DNA from: an uncultured Muribaculaceae bacterium
GTDB lineage: Bacteria > Bacteroidota > Bacteroidia > Bacteroidales > Muribaculaceae
NCBI GenBank assembly: GCA_947178235.1
Contig: CAMWXQ010000029.1
Location: forward strand, 1 to 8,911
DNA: 8,911 nt
Direction: 5' to 3'
The first letter of the stretch is position 1; every line of letters starts with the position of its first letter. Below the pieces are notes generated by a model. That model had not been told where the DNA came from, did no database searches, and worked only from the letters and a program-made list of their open reading frames with translations. The translations under genes and the position numbers were made by a program. Shown in pieces: positions 1 to 6,755 of this stretch.

Positions 1-300
1 GAGAAATTCGACCCCTGAGGTGGCGAGATTCACGCGCACCATGAGGCTGTCCGAGGTGAGGGGGGTGAATCCGTCGACGGGGGTCTCGGTCACGGCCACG
101 TCGGCGGGCTTGGCGACCACGACGAGGCTCTCGGACACGGGATTGCTGCCGGCGGGGACTTTGAGCACGCGCACGACGTCGGGCGCGAAGAATTCGACCG
201 AAATGTCCATCCCGCGCGAGGTCATCGTCGTGGGTGCTGCGGTGGCGCCGAGCGTGAGGGTCGCCGCAGCCGCGAGCAGGAGAGTTCTGAGTTCAGGCAT
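1..300 (-). CDS. Secreted glycoside hydrolase, GH31-like, N-terminal part (runs off left edge)
   Basis: Only the first 100 codons are in the window; the rest lies beyond position 1. The start is the ATG at 300-298, and reading upstream in frame gives no better start. Residues 2-22 form a type I signal peptide (Arg5, a run of Leu/Ala, Ala-rich cleavage site near residue 22), with no lipobox Cys, so the product is expected in the periplasm or outside. Residues 31-100 (around ISVEFFAPDVVRVLKVP, then SLVVVAKP and SDSLMVRVN) resemble the N-terminal galactose-mutarotase-like beta-sandwich that precedes the barrel of Bacteroidota GH31 alpha-glucosidases and alpha-xylosidases; this is recognition from memory of the family. 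The catalytic domain is not visible, so substrate and activity are unknown. It lies 92 bp downstream of a carbohydrate-type membrane regulator on the same strand and has its own promoter-like site. Another carbohydrate-active family with a similar N-terminal sandwich is possible. Confidence 0.62.
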   Translation of the reverse strand, partial: MPELRTLLLAAAATLTLGATAAPTTMTSRGMDISVEFFAPDVVRVLKVPAGSNPVSESLVVVAKPADVAVTETPVDGFTPLTSDSLMVRVNLATSGVEFL

Positions 301-331
301 GATGATGTCGGTATTGATTGGTTTCTGAATG

Positions 332-368
332 GTGCAAAGTTACACCTTTCAATACATTATCCGACAAC
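332..368 (-). promoter_or_regulatory. Probable promoter of the GH31-like gene
   Basis: On the minus strand, 342-335 reads TAACTTTG, an exact match to the Bacteroides -7 consensus TAnnTTTG. About 22 bp upstream, 368-365 reads GTTG, a three-of-four match to the -33 TTTG box; this spacing is slightly long. Transcription would start near 328, giving a leader of roughly 28 nt before the ATG at 300. The site suggests that the hydrolase can be transcribed separately from the regulator and suf genes. No start-site data are available here. Confidence 0.55.
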
Positions 369-378
369 ATCAATGTTG
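365..378. repeat. Short inverted repeat at the -33 region
   Basis: CAACAT, two bases, then ATGTTG form a perfect 6-bp inverted repeat that overlaps the proposed -33 box of the GH31-like promoter. Its position fits an operator, but AraC-type regulators more often bind direct repeats, and a 6-bp inverted repeat can arise by chance. No T-run follows on either strand, so it does not look like an intrinsic terminator. Confidence 0.3.
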
Positions 379-392
379 AAACTGCGCGGTAA

Positions 393-2612
393 TCACGTTG
401 ATTTCGGCGTTTTTGCGCTCCGCGAGGCATATTCCGAGGGGCGGCAGCCGTAGGTTTCCTGGAAACACTTGCTCAGATAGCTGCCCGAGCTGAATCCCGT
501 GCGTTCGGCGATCTCGCTCACGGTCATCCCGGGTTCAGAGACCAGCAGGTCGGCGACGCGGCGCAGACGGATGTTGCGGATGAATAGGCTCGGCGACTGG
601 TCGAGCAGCGAGGTGAGTTTCTTGTACAGCCCTGTGCGCTCCATGCAGAGGTCACGGCTCAGTTGTTCGACCGAGTAGCCGGGAGTGTCAAGATTGGCCT
701 CCACGAGCCCGATGGCACGGTCGAGGAATTCATTGTCCGACGCACTCCTCTCGGGCACCGCCGAGACGGCCATCACCTCCTTCTCCTGCTCATAGCGCTC
801 ACACTGTTCGATGAGGCTGCGTATGCGCGTGAGCAGGATTTCCTCGCGGTGGCGGCGTTCGAGACGGCGTCGCATGACCCGCGTATACAGCGCGATGGCT
901 CCCACACCGACCAAGGCTGCAAACACGATGTATGCCACATAGGCCCAGGGGGTGCGCCACCATGGGGCCAGCACAATCACCTCCATCTCTGACCGCGACC
1001 ACGGCACATCGTAGCCCGCACCGCGCTCCCGCGCCTCTACGGCGAGGGTATAGTGGCCCGGAGGGAGATTGTTGTAGTGTACGGCGAAGCGTCCCCCGCT
1101 CACCGATGGCTCGGGTACGCTGACAAACTCATCCTCCAACCCCGCGAGACGACATCGGAAGTCAATCTCTACGCCGCTTCGATATTCGGGGACGACATAT
1201 TCAAGGGTCAGATAGTTCTGGTCATGCCCCAGGGTGATGGCACGGGAACGCGAGGGCACATGATCGAGGACGACACGGCCTCCATATTCCATGCCGGGCT
1301 CTACCCTGTCGCCGTGCAGCCATATCCCTGCGGCCAGTGGGGCGGAGAGCTTGCGGGGAGTGGGGGTGGCGTGGCTGAATATGGTTATCGAATCGGGATC
1401 GCAGAAGTAGACCGAGCCTTCCGAGGCCACGAAGGTGTGGTTGGGACCCATGCGGGTGCGCAGATCTCCGACATCGGCTGCACGGCTCACCCCGCCATCG
1501 TCAGAGACGGCATAGATCACTTGGTCGGACACAAGATAGACATGACCGTCATGATCCTCGGCGAAGTACTCCCCCGCCCCTCTCCCGAGCCCGGGGGCGG
1601 CGATGGTATGTGATACATACCCTCCCGGCGACGCGTAGAGGAGGCCGCGGTTGTATGTCCCGAGCCACAGACCTCCGTCACGGTCCTCGTATATCGTGTT
1701 GATGATGGTCGAGAGTATATTGCCCCCGGTGGTGCTGAGGCGGTCGGTGATATGCGCGGTGCCTGTCGCGAGGTCGACGTTCCACACCCCTCTGGCCGAG
1801 GCTATGCGGGCACAGCTGTCACCCGAGATGAAGAGGGTATTCAGGCCATACCCGGTCTCCATCAGCCTGTGCCACTCGCGGGCCGATGTGTCGAAGAAGA
1901 ACAACCCACCCTTCGAGCCATTGCGCAGCTGATAGAATCCACGCGGGCCACGCCGCACGAGCGAGGTATGGCCGAAATCACCCGCCTCCGATGCGGGATA
2001 AGGGTCGCGGTGCCCCAGGCGGCTGAGTCCCGCGAGGTCGTGCATCACGACGCGTCCCGAGCTGAAAAACAGGTAGAGCGTATCCCCGTCGACACGCAGG
2101 TCCTGGATCTCGCCGTCGCGGGGATCGAGGGTCACGCGTCTGTCATCCGGGCTCGTGAGCCGCAAACCCGAGCGTATCCACAACCCGCCCGTGCCGTCGG
2201 CGAAGATGTCGTCGGTGTCCGGGTCGACCGGCGGAGCCATGTGGCGTTCGGTGCGCAGGTCGAAACATGATACGCGCCCGCGGTCCTTGACCCACAGGAG
2301 AGTGTCGCCGTCCACAAACGTGAAGTGGTACCCCGTGTACCCGGGCAGTGGTGAGGTAAGCGAGTCGGGAAAGAGGTCGAACGACCCGAAGCGGGATCCG
2401 TCATAGATGTCGAGGCGGTCGCCCGTCGCAAACACCATCCTGCCGTCTGGGAGCTCGCCGATTGTGCGCACCCTGTTGTCCGACAGCCCCTCCGAGCGGT
2501 CGAGCACATTGAAGAGCATACGCTGCGAGCCGTATGCCGTCTGTTGGGTGAGCACCCACAGGCAGCACAGCAGCAATCTATATATTATACGGTGTACTCC
2601 GCCCCTGCGCAT
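393..2612 (-). CDS. Membrane propeller/Y_Y_Y sensor fused to AraC-type DNA-binding domain (kinase-less HTCS-like regulator)
   Basis: A probable one-component membrane regulator of 739 aa. Residues 7-28 are an N-terminal signal or anchor helix. Residues about 32-430 are a beta-propeller sensor of the two-component regulator type: SEGLSDNRVRTIGELPDG (40-57), a degenerate blade at 136-152 and the best blade motif YEDRDGGLWLGTYNRGL at 308-324. Residues about 460-547 match the Y_Y_Y domain (LPPGHYTLAVEARE). A transmembrane helix spans about 557-577, followed by Arg-rich and charged, probably coiled-coil sequence to about 612. Residues 627-731 are an AraC/XylS HTH with both helices (VEQLSRDLCMERTGLYKKL; VSEIAERTGFSSGSYLSKCF). 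Hybrid two-component systems of Bacteroidota have this order but carry histidine kinase and receiver domains between membrane helix and HTH and are about 1300-1400 aa; here both are absent. The ATG lies 3 bp after the sufS stop, so it may be co-transcribed with suf. The neighbouring GH31-like gene is the most likely target; the ligand is unknown. Confidence 0.85.
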   Translation of the reverse strand: MRRGGVHRIIYRLLLCCLWVLTQQTAYGSQRMLFNVLDRSEGLSDNRVRTIGELPDGRMVFATGDRLDIYDGSRFGSFDLFPDSLTSPLPGYTGYHFTFVDGDTLLWVKDRGRVSCFDLRTERHMAPPVDPDTDDIFADGTGGLWIRSGLRLTSPDDRRVTLDPRDGEIQDLRVDGDTLYLFFSSGRVVMHDLAGLSRLGHRDPYPASEAGDFGHTSLVRRGPRGFYQLRNGSKGGLFFFDTSAREWHRLMETGYGLNTLFISGDSCARIASARGVWNVDLATGTAHITDRLSTTGGNILSTIINTIYEDRDGGLWLGTYNRGLLYASPGGYVSHTIAAPGLGRGAGEYFAEDHDGHVYLVSDQVIYAVSDDGGVSRAADVGDLRTRMGPNHTFVASEGSVYFCDPDSITIFSHATPTPRKLSAPLAAGIWLHGDRVEPGMEYGGRVVLDHVPSRSRAITLGHDQNYLTLEYVVPEYRSGVEIDFRCRLAGLEDEFVSVPEPSVSGGRFAVHYNNLPPGHYTLAVEARERGAGYDVPWSRSEMEVIVLAPWWRTPWAYVAYIVFAALVGVGAIALYTRVMRRRLERRHREEILLTRIRSLIEQCERYEQEKEVMAVSAVPERSASDNEFLDRAIGLVEANLDTPGYSVEQLSRDLCMERTGLYKKLTSLLDQSPSLFIRNIRLRRVADLLVSEPGMTVSEIAERTGFSSGSYLSKCFQETYGCRPSEYASRSAKTPKST

Positions 2613-2615
2613 GGG

Positions 2616-3836
2616 TCACCCGAGTATCATGGCGACGCGCTTGACGGCGTCGACAAAGCGGTCGGCCTCCTCGATGGTGTTGTAGACGGCGAACGACGCG
2701 CGGACCGTCCCCTCGATGCCGAGGTATTCCATGAGCGGTTGGGCGCAGTGGTGGCCGGTGCGTACCTCGATGCCGAGCTTGTCGAGCAGCATCCCGACGT
2801 CATAGGGGTGATGGTCGCCGATGAGGAACGAGATTATGGCACACTTCTCGGGAGCGGTGCCGAAGATGCGCAGCCCGGGGACCTCGGCCACAAGGCGGTC
2901 TGTCGCATGGCGCAGCAGGACGTGCTCATGCTCTGCGATGGCGTCGATGCCGATGCCGTCCATGAAGTCGATGGCCCCCGCGATGGCCGGGATTCCGACA
3001 AAGTCGGGTGTGCCCGCCTCGAACTTGAAGGGCAACTCTGCAAAGGTCGTATGCCCGAACGATACATGCTCGATCATCTCGCCCCCGCCCTGGTAGGGGG
3101 GCATCTTTTCGAGATGCCCGCGTTTGCCGTACAGGACGCCGATCCCCGTGGGGCCGTACATCTTGTGGGCCGAGAAAGCATAGAAGTCTGCGTCGAGGTC
3201 GCGCACATCAATCTTGATGTGCGGGGCGGCCTGTGCGCCGTCCACCACGACGGGGACGCCGTGGGCGTGTGCCTCGGCGATCATCTCCTTGACGGGATTC
3301 ACCGTGCCGAGTACATTCGAGGCATGGCAGACACTGACGAGGCGGGTGCGCTCATTGAAGAGTGCGCGGTAGGCGTCGAGGTCGAGCCGTCCCTCGCCGT
3401 CGATGGGCACGACCTTGATCGTGAAACCGAGGCGCGAGCGCAGAAGCTGCCACGGCACTATATTGGCGTGATGCTCCATGACGGTGAGTATCAACTCGTC
3501 GCCCTCGCCGAGAACCATCCCGCCGAACGATGAGGCCACGAGGTTGAGCGCCTCGGTGGTGCCGCGGGTGAAGATGACCTCCTCGTGGCTCTCCGCCCCG
3601 ATCCATGAGGCCACACGGCGCCGCGCATCCTCCTGGGCCTTCGTGGCCTCCTGCGAGAGGGTGTGCACGCCGCGGTGTACATTGGCCTTCGAGCGCGTGT
3701 AGCCGTCGGTGATTATATCCACCACCCGACGCGGGGTCTGCGACGTGGCGGTGTTGTCGAGATAGGTCATCGGGCGCCCGTACAGCTCACGCGACAGAAT
3801 CGGGAACTCCGCCCGGATAGCGTCAATATCAAGCAT
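2616..3836 (-). CDS. sufS: Cysteine desulfurase SufS (group II, PLP-dependent)
   Basis: Takes sulfur from L-cysteine, leaving alanine, and holds it as a persulfide for iron-sulfur cluster assembly on the SUF scaffold in the cytoplasm. At 406 aa it has the length of the family. Visible landmarks: substrate/PLP entry motif TYLDNTATSQTP (24-35), His122-His123 in EHHAN (PLP stacking), Asp199 and Gln202 in VDGAQ, the Schiff-base lysine Lys225 in SAHKMYGPTG, catalytic Cys364 in RTGHHCAQPLM and Arg379 in TVRAS. The RTGHHCA segment lacks the insertion-type loop of IscS/NifS, which places it in group II with SufS/CsdA. It lies 50 bp downstream of sufD and 3 bp before the regulator. No SufE or SufU partner gene is in the window. 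The start at 3836 is the first ATG and gives a normal N-terminus (MLDIDAIRAEFPIL). CsdA is the closest alternative, but the sufCD context decides for SufS. Confidence 0.96.
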   Translation of the reverse strand: MLDIDAIRAEFPILSRELYGRPMTYLDNTATSQTPRRVVDIITDGYTRSKANVHRGVHTLSQEATKAQEDARRRVASWIGAESHEEVIFTRGTTEALNLVASSFGGMVLGEGDELILTVMEHHANIVPWQLLRSRLGFTIKVVPIDGEGRLDLDAYRALFNERTRLVSVCHASNVLGTVNPVKEMIAEAHAHGVPVVVDGAQAAPHIKIDVRDLDADFYAFSAHKMYGPTGIGVLYGKRGHLEKMPPYQGGGEMIEHVSFGHTTFAELPFKFEAGTPDFVGIPAIAGAIDFMDGIGIDAIAEHEHVLLRHATDRLVAEVPGLRIFGTAPEKCAIISFLIGDHHPYDVGMLLDKLGIEVRTGHHCAQPLMEYLGIEGTVRASFAVYNTIEEADRFVDAVKRVAMILG

Positions 3837-3850
3837 CTTTTATTCTATTT

Positions 3851-3896
3851 TAGCTCTTCATAGCTATCACAGCTATATTAGCTATTTTAGCTATTA
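3851..3896. repeat. Nine-base tandem repeat between sufD and sufS
   Basis: On the plus strand, TAGCTATCA, CAGCTATAT, TAGCTATTT and TAGCTATTA follow each other at 3861-3896 with an exact 9-base period, preceded by a degenerate copy at 3851-3860. The tract is very AT-rich compared with the flanking genes, fills most of the 50-bp sufD-sufS gap and covers the last codons and stop of sufD. In the mRNA it gives an unstructured leader before sufS. Function is unknown; slippage is the simplest origin. Confidence 0.7.
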
Positions 3897-5250
3897 ATAC
3901 AACCCTTGCAATCGCCGAGCGAGCCCGCAAAGCGTCGGTCTACGAGATGGCGCAGCCGCTCGTTGAGCCCCGGTATACGCACCGAGTCGATGACATCGAC
4001 CATGAAGGCCTGCATCAGCATCGTCCGCGCCTCAGCCTCGGGGATGCCGCGCTGACGCATATAGAAGAGCGCCTCGTTGTCGAGCTGACCCGTCGTGGCG
4101 CCGTGGCTCGCCTTCACATCGTCGTTGTAGATGACGAGCTGCGGCTTGCAGTGCATCATCGCGTCGGGCGAGGCGAGGATATTGCGGTTGCTCTGGTATG
4201 CCTCGGTGAACATCGCGCCCTCCTCGACGAGGATATTCCCCTCGAAGGCGCCGCGCGAGCGGTCGTCGAGCACATACTTGAACATCTGGTCGCTGTGGCA
4301 GCGCGGCGAGGCGTGGACCACCGAGGTGAAGTTGTCGATGTGCATCTCGCCCCCGCCGATGGCCATGCCGGTGACGCGCGCCGAGGCGTGCTCGCCGTCC
4401 AGACCGATGCAGAAGTCGTTGCGGGTCGTCCCGCAGGTGAGCGTCGTCGAGTTCAGGAGACTCTCCGAACCCTCGTCCTGGCTCATGTACAGCCCCGACC
4501 ATGCCGAGGTCAGCGGGCTCGACTCCTCGATGCCGCAGAGTTCGAGGCGGGCATTGCGCCCGAGCTTGACCTCGATGATGCGCGAGGCCAGGTAGCGGCG
4601 CGTACGCTCCTGGGTATGGTCGCAGACCAGCAGGCGCAGCTCGGCGTCATCCTCGACCACGATGAGTATGCGGCGGAACACCGCCATCTCGACCGGAGCC
4701 GATAGGATCTCGACGAGCTGCAAAGCCTTGTCGGGGCGCACACCGCGCGCTACATGGATGAACACGCCGTCCTGGGCGAGGAGCGTGTTGAGCGCGACGG
4801 CAGCCTGGTCGAGCGGGGCGATGGTCGCATAGTGCCCGGCCACGAGCTCGGGCATCTCCCTCGCCGCACGGGCCAGGGACATGAACGTCACCCCCTCGGG
4901 GAGACGCTGGGCGAGGTCGCGCGACGGCACGAACGCATCGTTGGCCAGACAGGCCGAGAGGGTCGAGAGATTGGGCACGTCACAGCGGAAGGAGGCCGCC
5001 ACGTCGACCGGCAGGTTGACGCGCGCGACATTCACGCCATAGTCGGGCGCGAACATCTCGTCGAGCGGCGTCTTCTCATACCCCTCGGTCGAGCGCGAGG
5101 GGAGCTGCGTATCCCTCAGCACTTCGAGTGCGCGGGGGCGCAGGGCATTCATCACCGGCGCCGAGTGGGCGTCGAGCGTCCCCGTGTTGTGCTCGTAGAG
5201 CTCTATGTATTGTCTGAGTGCAGGGTCTTGGGTCTTCATGGGCGCGCGGG

Positions 5251-5254
<4 letters not shown>
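3887..5254 (-). CDS. sufD: Fe-S cluster assembly protein SufD
   Basis: Partner of SufB in the SufBC2D scaffold, needed for iron acquisition during cluster assembly in the cytoplasm. The 455-aa product has the N-terminal helical region (1-70, with LPSRSTEGYEKTPL typical of SufB/SufD N-termini), a beta-helix core with the right-handed repeats (about 195-385, including GGEMHIDNFTSVVHASPRCHSDQMFKYVLDD split over 301-331) and the C-terminal helical part. His384 in KASHGATTGQLD matches the conserved His of SufD (His360 in E. coli), and the motif is the family hallmark. The C-terminus ends in a Cys-x-x-Cys tail (Cys449, Cys452); similar Cys-bearing tails occur, as I recall, in Bacteroidota SufD. The start at 5254 is chosen because its ATG overlaps the sufC stop as ATGA and has a Shine-Dalgarno-like stretch upstream; Met6 is an alternative. 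SufB itself is ruled out by the match of length and motifs to SufD, though the two are related. Confidence 0.94.
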
Positions 5255-6012
<758 letters not shown>

Positions 6013-6026
6013 TGCTTATATGTTGG

Positions 6027-6084
6027 AGTTGAAAGTTTAAAGTTGAGAGTGGAGAGAGGAGAGTTGAATGTTGAGAGTTGAAAG
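6027..6084. repeat. Low-complexity GTTGARAG tract in the sufC leader
   Basis: Copies of AGTTGAAAG or close variants lie at 6027-6035, 6041-6049, 6062-6070, 6070-6077 and 6077-6084. In the sufC mRNA sense they read CTTTCAAC or CTCTCAAC, so the 60 nt just before the sufC start are almost free of G and expected to be unstructured. Similar CTTTCAACTCTCAAC-like leaders are familiar from Bacteroidales genomes. A role in translation efficiency is inference. Confidence 0.6.
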
Positions 6085-6087
6085 ATT

Positions 6088-6132
6088 CCTCTGATGCCTC
6101 AGATACCTCTAATCCCTCTGATACCTCTCCCA
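6088..6132. repeat. Nine-base tandem repeat in the sufC leader
   Basis: Five consecutive 9-base units on the plus strand: CCTCTGATG (6088-6096), CCTCAGATA, CCTCTAATC, CCTCTGATA and CCTCTCCCA (6124-6132). In the sufC mRNA sense the tract is purine-rich (GAGG every nine bases) and is followed by the pyrimidine-rich tract at 6027-6084. The plus-strand reading frame through it (IPLIPLIPL) is a by-product of the period and not a gene. Confidence 0.7.
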
Positions 6133-6141
6133 AATACAACG

Positions 6142-6173
6142 CGAAAGTACTCATTTTTTCTCACATTCCCAAA
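6142..6173 (-). promoter_or_regulatory. Probable promoter of sufC-sufD-sufS
   Basis: On the minus strand, 6173-6170 reads TTTG (-33) and 6149-6142 reads TACTTTCG, matching TAnnTTTG at seven of eight positions. The spacer is 20 bp, within the usual 19-21. Transcription would begin near 6135, giving a leader of about 120 nt with both repeat tracts. No operator for an iron or redox regulator was recognised beside it. Confidence 0.5.
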
Positions 6174-6211
6174 AAGTTTTACTCCGCCGGTCCCCAAAAA
6201 CCTCTTCCTTC

Positions 6212-6242
6212 TTGCGTATCTCATTTTTTATCACTACCTTTG
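6212..6242 (+). promoter_or_regulatory. Probable rightward promoter
   Basis: 6235-6242 reads TACCTTTG, an exact TAnnTTTG, with TTG at 6212-6214 (three of four bases of the -33 box) 20 bp upstream. Transcription would start near 6250 and run into the hairpin block and then the LRR gene whose ATG is at 6774. I found no comparable promoter closer to that gene, so either the transcript has a leader of about 520 nt or this promoter serves a separate small RNA. Confidence 0.55.
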
Positions 6243-6267
6243 CATTGCTGACCGTCTTCGCAGAAGC

Positions 6268-6279
6268 CCCCGGCCGGGG
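6268..6279. repeat. CCCCGGCCGGGG palindrome
   Basis: A perfect 12-bp GC palindrome about 18-29 nt downstream of the predicted rightward transcription start, preceded by a small CTTC-GCA-GAAG hairpin (6258-6267 region). It may form a stable 5' end structure of the rightward transcript. No T-run follows it, so it is not a classic terminator. Confidence 0.4.
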
Positions 6280-6308
6280 TCGAGGGAGGTTGTCGGCAGA
6301 CATTTTTA

Positions 6309-6570
6309 AGAAAGCGTTTATCCGCGCTGATTCTTGACGTTTCGAAATTCTCGCAAAATTTCAACCAGTAGTCAAGGATTGAGCAACGGTAGATGCCCGT
6401 GGTTATGTAATAACCTGTCTTCGGACACGTGTCTCGCGAGAGACACGGTCCGTTGTACATATATTGCATATACAGGCGTGGGCTTCTGCGGTTGCCGTCC
6501 GACTATTGGTGGGCAATGCGAGAAGCCTCGGAACGTAGGACGGCAACAGATACAGATTCCTGCGCTTTTT
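6309..6570 (+). ncRNA. Candidate structured RNA (or structured 5' leader of the LRR gene)
   Basis: The interval can fold as a closed multi-hairpin domain. A closing stem pairs 6309-6316 with 6563-6570 (8 bp, one G-U). Inside are: a long hairpin 6326-6384 (9-bp stem 6330-6338/6371-6379, then 6339-6341/6363-6365 and 6344-6349/6357-6362); ACGG/CCGT at 6386-6400; GGTTAT/ATAACC at 6401-6415; TGTC-TTCG-GACA at 6416-6427 with a UUCG tetraloop; GTGTCTC-GCGA-GAGACAC at 6429-6446 with a GNRA tetraloop; an AT-rich hairpin 6454-6474 with one mismatch; and a perfect 10-bp stem 6491-6500/6538-6547 enclosing two small hairpins (6505-6517, 6519-6530). A promoter-like site lies upstream at 6212-6242. No long credible reading frame crosses it. 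Strand is chosen from that promoter; the hairpins alone would fit either strand. I do not recognise a known RNA family, and the pairing was found by eye. Confidence 0.45.
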
Positions 6571-6576
6571 AGTACT

Positions 6577-6755
6577 CTTTCCTAAACGCCGACGAGGGGA
6601 TGACCGAGGCAACAGTATCGATTTTCATGAAATAACACTTTCCTCAAACCATACAATCGGACTTCCAAGAAGGTGTTGCAAAACATCCATGAGTACGGAC
6701 GTACGGCCCGTACGTCCGCAACACCCTCGATTCTAACCAAAAACCTTTCCTAAAC
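6577..6755. repeat. Three copies of a CTTTCCTAAAC element
   Basis: CTTTCCTAAAC occurs at 6577-6587 and 6745-6755, and CTTTCCTCAAAC (one extra base) at 6638-6649. They flank the nested inverted repeat and lie in the last 200 nt before the LRR gene. Their meaning is unknown; protein-binding sites or remnants of duplication are possible, and chance similarity in a C/T/A-rich leader cannot be excluded. Confidence 0.4.
6672..6725. repeat. Nested inverted repeat upstream of the LRR gene
   Basis: Outer arms GGTGTTGC (6672-6679) and GCAACACC (6718-6725) enclose an inner inverted repeat, CGGACGTACGG (6696-6706) and CCGTACGTCCG (6708-6718), separated by one base. As RNA the inner part would form 9 bp with a three-base loop, and the outer 8 bp would stack directly on its 3' side, leaving 17 nt unpaired on the 5' side. 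There is no T-run after it on the plus strand, nor on the minus strand, so a simple terminator is unlikely. It lies 49 bp before the LRR start. Confidence 0.7.

Noticed and set aside
2544..3533. Long plus-strand open frame (329 codons) opposite sufS
   Set aside because: It is antisense to a sufS with all catalytic motifs intact; long antisense frames are expected at this GC content. Its protein is low in recognisable motifs.
3947..4705. Plus-strand open frame of 252 codons opposite sufD
   Set aside because: Shadow of sufD, rich in His, Arg and Val from reversed codons, no domain recognised.
6094..6309. Small plus-strand frame with IPLIPLIPL
   Set aside because: Product of the 9-base tandem repeat, crosses both promoter-like sites, no recognisable protein.
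6341..6351. TTCGAAAT resembling the T-loop of a tRNA or tmRNA
   Set aside because: No acceptor stem, D-arm or anticodon arm fits around it, and the bases are part of a longer hairpin (6330-6379).
6309..6570. Hairpin block as tmRNA, RNase P RNA, SRP RNA or 6S RNA
   Set aside because: No tag reading frame with a T-arm 3' end, no conserved RNase P core motif, no SRP apical loop motif, and a multi-hairpin rather than a single long bulged hairpin layout. This is judged from memory without a covariance search.
6491..6577. 10-bp stem followed by a T-run as an intrinsic terminator
   Set aside because: The T-run (6566-6570) lies about 18 bases after the stem and is part of the proposed closing stem, so it does not have terminator geometry.
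6221..6612. Small frames on both strands within the hairpin block
   Set aside because: Overlapping short frames with mixed composition and no motif; the same bases are better explained by RNA pairing.
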